The notes beneath the pieces are model-generated. The model saw nothing but the letters and a program-made list of their open reading frames with translations. It was not told the origin of the DNA and did no database searches. Made by a program: the position numbers and the translations under genes. Positions 18,701 through 20,794 of a stretch of 20,794 nucleotides of DNA are shown one piece after another (position 1 is the stretch's first letter; each line of letters opens with the position of its first letter). This DNA comes from JAIXWP01 sp049318685 (GTDB taxonomy: Bacteria > Bacteroidota > Bacteroidia > Flavobacteriales_D > Sanyastnellaceae). The stretch is taken from NCBI GenBank assembly GCA_049318685.1, contig JBMOFW010000024.1, positions 1 to 20,794 of the forward strand, given 5' to 3'.

Positions 18701-18908
18701 CATTTTCATAGAATTGAGCGCCATTTCCATCAGCCGCTCCGAGAGCATAGCTAGAGTTGGTCATGCCGCTTTCACCTGCAATTGAGCCCGCATACGATTG
18801 CGCAGAGGCCATCACAGAAAAACAACACAATGAAAAGGTAAAGAGAATAGTGCTTAAAATTTGACGCGTTTTTAAGCACGAACCCCATGACGAGTAGAGG
18901 TTTGTCAT
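6756..18908 (-). CDS. Giant T9SS-secreted surface protein with 37 HYR-like repeats (4050 aa)
   Basis: A modular extracellular protein, probably an adhesin or matrix component; no catalytic domain is visible. Order by residue: signal peptide 1-36 (cleavage ASA/Q); ALGAxDG beta domain 38-173; X domain 174-363; three Ig-like repeats 364-671; first half of HYR-like repeat 1 at 672-723; two tandem X domains 724-1116; second half of repeat 1 at 1117-1150; HYR-like repeats 2-37 at 1151-3958; T9SS type A sorting domain 3967-4050. The HYR-like repeats read roughly APVFxxVPAxxTVEC, TATDNCD, GCxYxIxRTWTATDxCGN, QVITVVDTT. The reading frame is open throughout, so I see no frameshift. A TATATTTG box 69 bases upstream gives it a longer leader than its neighbours, and a hairpin terminator follows. 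There are no sprCDF-like genes beside it, unlike SprB-type gliding adhesins. Confidence 0.93.
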   Translation of the reverse strand: MTNLYSSWGSCLKTRQILSTILFTFSLCCFSVMASAQSYAGSIAGESGMTNSSYALGAADGNGAQFYENGDVLTLLLDATVPAGSPYYITWRKRTGEAGNARPVVRESVNGGSYTENSSLTQSSSTSFVTIAYTAGCDINYIQITKNSSVPADFEVDAITTLQYDDCAATIGGCTMIGYEGSGTRIFWIPAFGTDFKPSGSIGLSLTKYADGSAHMSGIVERISDSSKKFVVKLWFNNGSDYSSWISQGNIAHSPNLGDEASWYFFDFDMSKSNQLLGIEGQESTRLNLFPQVSSGSADMNNLNSLTQSSLSGSNFQYGYQLGQGANALNSNFGSSAWFVYNGTASGNGDINSNLTECWDNNVCNNVTSGGTIGSNQSGVAPFDPAVITSISLPSGGTGTTEYMWLYKNASTGWNLVQIDGADQSSYDPGSICETTTYRRCAKKVNCTSWDGESNDVTITVTGNCNTCNNVTSGGTIGSNQSGCSPFDPSAITNVAWPTGGSGNIQYMWLYKNASTSWNLVEVVGATAASYDPGALTETTTFRRCARRENCTSWNGESNDVTITVNACCDNITNGGEIGYNQSGCAPYDPTAFVSINLPSGGSGTIEYLWMFKNASTGWNFWTISGANGATYDAGPLSETTYFRRCARRSGCNTWDGESNDVIITIITDNIAPTFTNVPADATVECAAGIPAVVTPTVTDNIDTNPTITFSSDTIVNGMSSYMCDVTDADAHTLYISGQVLSSLGLTNPNFTSVTPGQLELFADGSLKMTGIVQSVQNSNKKFEYTAWFKSQRSYDEWHSIPNANTASGFREAKLEAGTSVNITNEYLDWSYFEQDASKPNTLVGLGSLAGTNLTMSHYPLDYQFGGQLGDKASLQSTGQGFSAWLWITGSVNGNNVASQGDFNVDLNGCQEITTTISSQNCEVTDADEHTLWVSSAVANALGLTNPNFTSVAPGVFETFPDGSLKMTGIVQSVQNANKKFEYTAWFKSKRSWNEWHSIPNSNTGSGFREAKLDAGTSVNITDEYLDWYYYEQDASKPNELVGLGDLAGVNLTISHFPLDYQFGGQLGDKGSLQSTGYGFSAWIWITGTYNGVNIAAQGDFNVDLNNCEETTTELNCSSEYQIIRRWTASDDCGNQSTATQTITVTGDTEAPVLTNLPSEYPVACGELPSSNDFNVSAADNCDNDVTVTVSYVDNGSTEGCNYSRTFTWVATDDCGNMTSESRTFHTQDNEAPTFDNLPENQSVACGTLPTIESLNVTASDNCDEAVVVTGSFSDSGSGCNYTRTFTWVATDDCGNDVTATRTFTIYDNVDPVFTQVPSATSVDCGMVPDPSNFVVMATDNCDGNVDITSSYVDAGTGCNMTRTITWTATDDCGNDVSVTVVFTIADSSAPVLVNVPANTSVECGTDIASLMLEAIDNCDQDVYVTVQANTVANPNGCGYIFTRTWTATDDCGNQSTATQSISIIDTTSPTIVTEPQDATYTCEEVIPMQEPTFADVCDASLNVTFNTYNVSSGCTYDVVREWTATDDCGNSVVATQVLHIIDETAPVIYNVPAETTVSCGTITAPSTSVYAVDACDTNVDVSFSETTNLFACGYDIIRTWTATDDCGNTASASQIVHVEDNTNPMIFGVPADAVVSCDNVPAPATSVYATDNCDSSVNVVFAESTENGPVLDGVNACGYTIYRRWVATDDCGNQSEALQVIIVQDLVAPILYNIPANTTAECGSIPAAPTNIYATDNCFTGNMNIVLSENMIPMNACTYQLVRTWTVADNCLNYATAQQVITITDNTAPVFVNAPANTTVSCNEVPALINIEATDACDQDVTVDSFEMVGTGCPYVITRTWVATDECGNVAVHTQMITVVDETAPYVVSVPEDVTVECNTPLPTDMPVFGDNCDTQVDVTAISGIANQSDCGYDVQKSWTASDNCGNQTTVSQTIHVLDTTAPVFVTVPANETVSCDAIPAVVMATATDNCSTATVTVSEIATQGCPYTITRTFTATDLCGNASTATQVLTVIDNVNPVIHNVPMGITVECGDEIGSALGVYATDNCDNDVTLTLVEETGSGFCTHYVIRTWTAVDNCGNSSTATQTITLVDTTDPILVGVPADVTVECNAIPAVANVSATDNCSEDLSVGFIETTMDQECGYLLIRTWTVHDDCNNTTSSTQVITVTDTTAPFVTYVPSSINVECDAQVPYVAATFGDICDENVSVSYSDVEVANGCSYDIVRTWTATDDCGNTATAEQVIHIVDTTAPVFVSVPADMTVECDNVPAFEEATATDNCSDVTITYSETSEPAEIMMGMPCGEIITRTWTATDVCGNESTATQVVTIVDTTAPELVGVPANITVECDEIPAPPVVSAVDNCDTFPMEVVMTQNILPGNGCTYTIVRTWTVEDNCWNYNSASQLITVIDTTAPVLSGQDSELTLECNVLPSVIAPTAEDNCDENVEVVFSSTSTPGACENSWTEVYTWTATDNCGNSAERHLTFHFEDTTAPYFTSVPENQTVECDNVPAPFNAMAADNCDDNVAVTFSEELTSGCPYTITRTWVAADNCGNTAEYIQTLTVVDTTSPVLVNVPADVTIECTEMLPVAFVTATDNCDDEMNVTMTSETVDMECGHQVIRTWSVTDDCGNTSTASQTVTVTDTTAPYIVSSPAASVTIECDETEPTDAPEFGDACDTDLSIFAISGINNVSDCGYDIEKSWTATDDCGNSVSFSRVIHVVDTTAPVFTSSAADATVECSNIPAAAEMTATDNCSEVSISVNDQVLNLTDCTYTIERTWTATDACGNASTYTQELSVVDTTAPEFVNVPASETVSCDAVPAAPYVYATDNCDAQVAVSLNEETSGTCPYTITRTWTAVDNCGNTTVATQVVTVVDEIAPVLFNVPADVTIECTETVAEANVIATDNCTEEIIVSLDAVTEESECGAVMTRTWTAEDACGNTTVAVQVITIVDTHAPYVVSAPAAELTVECSDEVPFVAPEFGDACDEEVEVSYISGFNNISACGYDIERVWTAVDNCGNEVSVAQVIHVVDTTAPVFTSVAQNMTVNCDQIPAPAMMNASDNCSGVNITMNEEVSEGCPYTITRTWTAMDECGNSTNYVQVLTVIDEVAPVIMNVPMGITVECGDEAAAAQGVYAIDNCDNDVTLTYTEVPGSGYCTHYMVRTWTAVDNCGNTSTATQTITYIDTTSPVFEGEDSELTLECNMQASIIAPIASDVCDSEVEVTMEMTSTPGACENSWTEVYTWTATDDCGNTAVRTLTINYVDTTAPTFDYVPASATVECDAVPAVVMATASDNCDDEVTVSVEETTTEGCPYTITRTFTAVDNCGNMSQVSQVLTVVDTTNPVLVGVPADVTILCTDDLPSFDVSAYDNCDLNVEVTMNESTEYFSCGHAVTRTWTATDACGNVSTGTQVINVIDVDAPSVTSQPEAEITISCDQEVPFQAPVFNDLCSGIANVDFDEEINGELSCSYDIVRTWVAYDYCQNATEVVITIHVVDNVDPVLVNVPADDVVECDAVPAAAIVTATDNCADDLTVSLIENEIAQDCGYLLVRTWTVHDECGNTTSATQVLTVVDTTAPELTGEDEVLNLECNMQASIIAPTAIDNCDADVTITSGFEIIEGACENSWTEVYTWTAADNCGNTAVRTITVNYIDNTAPEFYNVPASVTIECGNEIPGFSTAIDATDNCDTDVTVTTSEEMVDLACGYQLVREYVATDNCGNSTVVYQTITIVDTTAPVFDQSVENMNVNCSDIPAIPVITASDACDNNVQITYAEEMGSGCPYSITRTWTATDDCGNTSELTQVISVTDEVAPVFDYVAPWISLSCDEVAAFLPTATDNCDNDVTVEIIEELLFSGSCMGNLQRTYEATDNCGNTVTAIQIIQVTDNVAPQIFNVPAGTTIYCGSELPALPTNVYATDNCSPEVELFFEQTQTNEFCPYDVIRTWTALDICGNETVVTQVIHVTVEVPTIASFQTYPNPAEGDFTFEFSTPKDAVVYSAIYDMAGKEVMVLMNGNADAGRLYKFTVNGGKLDTGSYTVMLKVDGEIMRSRMIIAGK
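6759..7010 (-). other. T9SS type A C-terminal sorting domain of the giant protein
   Basis: Residues 3967-4050. It starts FQTYPNPAEGDFTFEF (the YPNPxxG motif), continues with a YDMAGKEV turn, and ends with a GSYTVMLKVDGE strand and the RMIIAGK terminus. This is the pattern of type A domains recognised by the type IX secretion system, which are removed on export and lead to surface attachment or release. Confidence 0.92.
8427..9359 (-). repeat. Four-repeat block F-A-B-C, second copy (HYR units 28-31)
   Basis: Residues 3184-3494, exactly 311 residues like the first copy and in the same unit order. It directly follows the second C-A-D block. Confidence 0.82.
9360..10055 (-). repeat. Three-repeat block C-A-D, second copy (HYR units 25-27)
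   Basis: Residues 2952-3183 (232 residues), same unit order as units 11-13. The VPMGITVECGDE motif occurs only in units 13 and 27. Confidence 0.8.
10746..11678 (-). repeat. Four-repeat block F-A-B-C, first copy (HYR units 18-21)
   Basis: Residues 2411-2721 (311 residues). Starts with the rare unit type SELTLECN...STPGACENSWTEVYTW, then GCPYTITRTW, then ADVTIECT, then FGDACD...ISG. Matched unit for unit by 8427-9359. Confidence 0.82.
12624..13316 (-). repeat. Three-repeat block C-A-D, first copy (HYR units 11-13)
   Basis: Residues 1865-2095 (231 residues). Unit types in order: APYVV...FGDNCD...ISG, then GCPYTITRTF, then VPMGITVECGDE...DNDVTLT. The same order recurs at 9360-10055. Confidence 0.8.
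15459..16895 (-). repeat. HYR-like repeat 1, split by two inserted X domains
   Basis: The first half is residues 672-723 (APTFTNVPADATVEC to GMSSYM) and the second half 1117-1150 (CSSEYQIIRRWTASDDCGN to the next APVL). Joined, they make one normal 86-residue unit. The second Cys of the family pattern is Ile here (TDNIDTN), the only lost Cys among the 37 units. Confidence 0.82.
15561..16739 (-). repeat. Two tandem X domains (copies 2 and 3)
   Basis: Copy 2 is residues 724-921 (594 bases) and copy 3 is 922-1116 (585 bases). Both start CxVTDADxHTL and share LTNPNFTSV, DGSLKMTGIVQSVQN, KKFEYTAWFKS, GFREAKL, LDYQFGGQLGDK and GDFNVDLN. Identity is obvious at DNA level too (stretches such as GTATATTCAAATTTCTTAT in both), indicating a fairly recent tandem duplication. 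Each unit begins at a Cys and the next unit or HYR half also begins at a Cys. The domain itself is one I cannot name. Confidence 0.88.
16896..17819 (-). repeat. Three Ig-like repeats of about 103 residues
   Basis: Residues 364-467, 468-568 and 569-671. Shared pattern: C(N/D)NxTxGGxIGxNQSG, PxGGxGxxxYxW, KNASTxWN, GAxxxxYDxG, ETTxxRRCA, CxxWxGESNDVxIT. The YxW...YxPG...TxxYRR layout is typical of Ig-like repeats in T9SS-exported Bacteroidota proteins. Confidence 0.88.
17820..18389 (-). repeat. X domain copy 1
   Basis: Residues 174-363, from CTMIGYEGSG to the Cys that opens the first Ig-like repeat. It is clearly more distant from copies 2 and 3 but shares DGSxxMxGIVxxxxxSxKKF, a Trp-rich middle, QYGYQLGQGA with FGSSAWF, and the closing GDINSNLTEC. 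Confidence 0.78.
18390..18797 (-). other. N-terminal ALGAxDG beta domain of the giant protein
   Basis: Residues 38-173, just after the signal peptide. It has a SYALGAADGNGAQF stretch, then strands DVLTLLLDATV and YYITWRKRTG and FVTIAYTAGCDINYIQI. ALGAxDG is common in N-terminal jelly-roll-like domains of large Bacteroidota secreted proteins; binding function is not shown. Confidence 0.7.
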
Positions 18909-18977
18909 CTGATTAAAGTTTGGTTAGTATTAAAATTTGTTCTGGTAACTAGGTGCGGTTTAGGCACTTTAGTCAGG

Positions 18978-18985
18978 CAAATATA
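18978..18985 (-). promoter_or_regulatory. TAnnTTTG promoter box of the giant surface-protein gene
   Basis: Minus-strand TATATTTG, with a possible -33 TTG at 19007-19009, 21 bases upstream. The ATG at 18908 is 69 bases further on, giving a leader of about 60 bases, the longest in this window. Confidence 0.72.
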
Positions 18986-19135
18986 CCCCTAAATATGTCA
19001 TTTGTGCAATTTTATCGACAATTAATGATGTTTCGTCGATACATTCAGGTATTTAGACGCAAAACAAGACAACTTAAACTCATTGATTCACAAAGCAATG
19101 ACGCCTTATTTAGACCGAGTACAAATAGAAAAATC

Positions 19136-19152
19136 TACTTAAATTTTAAGTA
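19136..19152. promoter_or_regulatory. AT-rich 17-bp palindrome between rpe and the giant gene
   Basis: TACTTAAA T TTTAAGTA is a perfect 8-bp inverted repeat around one base. On the minus strand it lies 34 bases after the rpe stop and is followed by GATTTTTC, so it may be a weak rpe terminator. It also lies about 150 bases upstream of the giant gene's promoter box and could be an operator. The rest of 18909-19186 shows only the promoter; I see no gene there. Confidence 0.4.
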
Positions 19153-19186
19153 CAAAAAGACAGTGTTATGAACAAGTTATCAACAA

Positions 19187-19834
19187 TTAGAGCTGTTTGA
19201 TTCTAACAATTGCGTCCTCTGGTGAATTGCTCCCAAAGACATAGTTACCAGCCACTAAGACATCCGCTCCGGCCTTTACAAGGGCTTCGGCATTGGCATC
19301 GGTTACCCCACCGTCCACCTCCACCAGACAGCTGGCTTCGTTCTCCGCGATGATTTCTTTTAAATATCGCAATTTAGAATATGTACGTTCTATAAATTTC
19401 TGTCCACCAAAACCGGGATTTACCGACATGATCAATACTAAATCCACATCACAGATAATGTCCTCGAGCACAGAGACAGGCGTGTGCGGATTGATAGAAA
19501 CGCCTGCTTTCATGCCAGCATCCTTAATGGCCTGTATTGTTCGATGTAAATGTGTACACGCCTCATAGTGCACAGTGAGAATATCTGCTCCAGCCTCTTT
19601 GAATTGTTGAATATAGCGATCCGGATCAACAATCATCAAATGCACGTCCAATGGCTTTTGTGCATGCTTCTTCAGTGTTTTTAATACCGGAAAGCCAAAC
19701 GAAATATTCGGGACAAAAACACCATCCATTACGTCAACATGAAACCAATCCGCTTCTGAGCGGTTAATCATTTCGATATCGCGTTGGAGATTTCCAAAAT
19801 CGGCCGATAGAACGGAAGGAGCAATGAGGTGCAT
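19187..19834 (-). CDS. rpe: Ribulose-phosphate 3-epimerase
   Basis: Interconverts D-ribulose 5-phosphate and D-xylulose 5-phosphate in the pentose phosphate pathway; cytoplasmic. The 215-residue TIM barrel begins IAPSVLSADF (4-13) and retains all metal and acid-base residues: H32 and D34 in FHVDVMDGVFVPN, H65 in DVHLMIVDP, and D174 in VEVDGGV. The phosphate loops are SVNPGFGGQKF (137-147) and GGV plus VAGNYVFG (194-201). Length is normal. A TACTTTTG box lies 16 bases upstream of the ATG. It is divergent from coaE with 61 bases between the two starts, so each upstream promoter element lies in the other's promoter region. An AT-rich palindrome lies 34 bases beyond the stop. Confidence 0.97.
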   Translation of the reverse strand: MHLIAPSVLSADFGNLQRDIEMINRSEADWFHVDVMDGVFVPNISFGFPVLKTLKKHAQKPLDVHLMIVDPDRYIQQFKEAGADILTVHYEACTHLHRTIQAIKDAGMKAGVSINPHTPVSVLEDIICDVDLVLIMSVNPGFGGQKFIERTYSKLRYLKEIIAENEASCLVEVDGGVTDANAEALVKAGADVLVAGNYVFGSNSPEDAIVRIKQL

Positions 19835-19850
19835 GCAGGTTAATTTGTGG

Positions 19851-19858
19851 CAAAAGTA
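19851..19858 (-). promoter_or_regulatory. TAnnTTTG promoter box of rpe
   Basis: Minus-strand TACTTTTG, 16 bases before the rpe ATG at 19834. Confidence 0.6.
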
Positions 19859-19881
19859 ATTCTTCCACAGAAATTAAACGC

Positions 19882-19889
19882 ATCTTTGT
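19882..19889 (+). promoter_or_regulatory. Weak TAnnTTTG-like promoter box of coaE
   Basis: CATCTTTG differs from TAnnTTTG at the first base. It ends six bases before the coaE ATG at 19896, a spacing like the other genes here. Confidence 0.4.
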
Positions 19890-19895
19890 GTCAAC

Positions 19896-20474
19896 ATGAC
19901 CCGGCTTGGAATCACAGGTGGCATTGGCAGTGGAAAATCCACTGTTGCTCGAGTTTTTGAAATCTTGGGCGTACCTGTTTTTTATGCTGATCTCATTGCC
20001 AAACAAGCCTATACAGATCAGGGCATTCGTCAACAGATTATTGATCGATGGGGCGAACACCTACTCACCCCTTCTGGAGTGCATGTCGAGTTTATGCGCA
20101 AGAAAATTTTTCAGTCTGACGAAAATCGCTCTTTTATAAATGGTTTGGTTCATCCATGGGTTCAAGACCGCTATAATGAATGGAAAGTTTCTACACGAAA
20201 ATACCCATACACTCTTAAAGAAGCTGCGTTATTAATAGAATCGGGTGGACACAAAGACTGCGATAAGATTATTCTTATCACAGCTCCGCTAGAACAGCGA
20301 ATTAAACGCATCGCGCTGCGGGATGGACTTACGCCAGAAGACATCGAAAAGCGCTTACTCGCCCAATGGTCAGATGAAGAAAAAACGAAATACGCCGACT
20401 ACATATGGGCCAATGACAATGCTTTTCCCCTGCTCGATCACATCTTGAGGCTTGATAATTTGCTTAAGGCTTAA
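19896..20474 (+). CDS. coaE: Dephospho-CoA kinase
   Basis: Phosphorylates the 3'-hydroxyl of dephospho-CoA with ATP, the last step of coenzyme A synthesis. The 192-residue P-loop kinase has the Walker A motif GGIGSGKST (8-16) right after the first strand, the catalytic Asp D32 in VFYADLIAKQAY, the substrate-binding VHPWV stretch (about 87-91), and the LID/Arg segment RIALRDGLTPEDIEKRLLAQW, followed by a conserved-type ADYIWAND strand. Length is normal. The start is six bases after a weak TAnnTTTG-like box (CATCTTTG); no Shine-Dalgarno is visible. The end overlaps the convergent gene fragment on the minus strand by 11 bases. Confidence 0.97.
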   Translation: MTRLGITGGIGSGKSTVARVFEILGVPVFYADLIAKQAYTDQGIRQQIIDRWGEHLLTPSGVHVEFMRKKIFQSDENRSFINGLVHPWVQDRYNEWKVSTRKYPYTLKEAALLIESGGHKDCDKIILITAPLEQRIKRIALRDGLTPEDIEKRLLAQWSDEEKTKYADYIWANDNAFPLLDHILRLDNLLKA

Positions 20475-20793
20475 AGTCCTTCACAGCCTTGGCCACCTTC
20501 TCCCCTATCTCCTTCATCATTTGCTGTTGTAGCTCCATTTCAGAAACTGGACCTTTTCGTCCTTCGAATAAAGCCATGAGATCATCGTGATCCTCTTGAT
20601 TGACCATATCCTCTTTGCTTCCAATCAATTGCCATTTCCATTCTCCTGGATAAAGCAATTCATAATCTCCCTCAAAGTCAGCCCAAACCACATTATCCCG
20701 CACCTCATAAGGAATGACTTCCGAAGCATAAATTTTTCCAGTCTCGGCATCAATTATTTTATAACGAAATGAAGCATCTATTCCCCGGCCCAA
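20464..20793 (-). CDS. Unknown protein, 5' end beyond the window
   Basis: The C-terminal 110 codons of a gene that enters from the right edge; the frame is open to the end of the window and no ATG start is visible at its edge, so it is treated as partial. I do not recognise the family. The visible part has strands rich in Tyr and Trp (SFRYKIIDAETGKIY, EVIPYEVRDNVVWADF, LYPGEWKWQLIG) followed by a charged helical tail (MELQQQMMKEIGEKVAKAVKDFKP). It looks like a small beta domain plus a C-terminal amphipathic helix. It is convergent with coaE, and the two coding ends overlap by 11 bases. Confidence 0.7.
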   Translation of the reverse strand: MGRGIDASFRYKIIDAETGKIYASEVIPYEVRDNVVWADFEGDYELLYPGEWKWQLIGSKEDMVNQEDHDDLMALFEGRKGPVSEMELQQQMMKEIGEKVAKAVKDFKP

Positions 20794-20794
20794 A

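Noticed and set aside
18953..19171. A 72-codon plus-strand frame in the gap between the giant gene and rpe
   Set aside because: It runs against the giant gene's promoter, has no promoter box at a fitting distance, and its basic low-complexity product matches nothing I know.
19174..19186. TTATCAACA just after rpe as a possible DnaA box
   Set aside because: It is a single copy with a mismatch to TTATCCACA, without an AT-rich unwinding element or dnaA nearby; not enough for an origin.

Overview
The window looks like a chromosomal segment of a member of the Bacteroidota, most likely a flavobacterial lineage. Three things point there. Most genes sit just behind a TAnnTTTG promoter box and have no Shine-Dalgarno sequence. 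There is a TonB-dependent receptor with an N-terminal carboxypeptidase-regulatory-like domain. The largest protein ends in a type IX secretion system (T9SS) sorting domain of the YPNP type. I see no rRNA, tRNA, CRISPR array, transposase or phage gene.

Layout. 14-916 (+) is a class II-type histone-deacetylase-fold amidohydrolase; its stop codon directly abuts that of a purine nucleoside phosphorylase (917-1726, -). Next come two envelope genes on the + strand, each with its own promoter: a 210-residue exported protein (1842-2474) and an 857-residue TonB-dependent receptor (2539-5112). Facing them is a three-gene minus-strand operon: a DUF493-family protein (6409-6681), a small membrane-anchored beta protein (6037-6405) and fmt, methionyl-tRNA formyltransferase (5109-6044). 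A strong hairpin terminator (6699-6729) separates this operon from one giant minus-strand gene (6756-18908) that fills 58% of the window. Beyond it lie rpe (19187-19834, -) and coaE (19896-20474, +), transcribed divergently. A gene fragment of unknown function runs off the right edge (20464-20793, -).

The giant gene encodes a 4050-residue cell-surface or secreted protein. Its architecture is: signal peptide (1-36); an ALGAxDG-type beta domain (38-173); a ~190-residue domain here called X (174-363); three Ig-like repeats of ~103 residues (364-671); 37 HYR-like repeats of ~78 residues with four cysteines (672-3958); and a T9SS type A sorting domain (3967-4050). Two further tandem X domains (724-1116) are inserted inside the first HYR-like repeat, and the HYR array is a mosaic of duplicated multi-repeat blocks. 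The likely role is adhesion or an extracellular matrix function, but no enzymatic or binding domain proves it.

The remaining genes are core metabolism: purine salvage, initiator tRNA formylation, pentose phosphate pathway and coenzyme A synthesis. They have no evident functional link to the giant protein. The main points of interest are the nested and mosaic construction of the giant protein, the very short distance between promoter box and start codon at several genes, and the complete lack of space at all three convergent gene ends.
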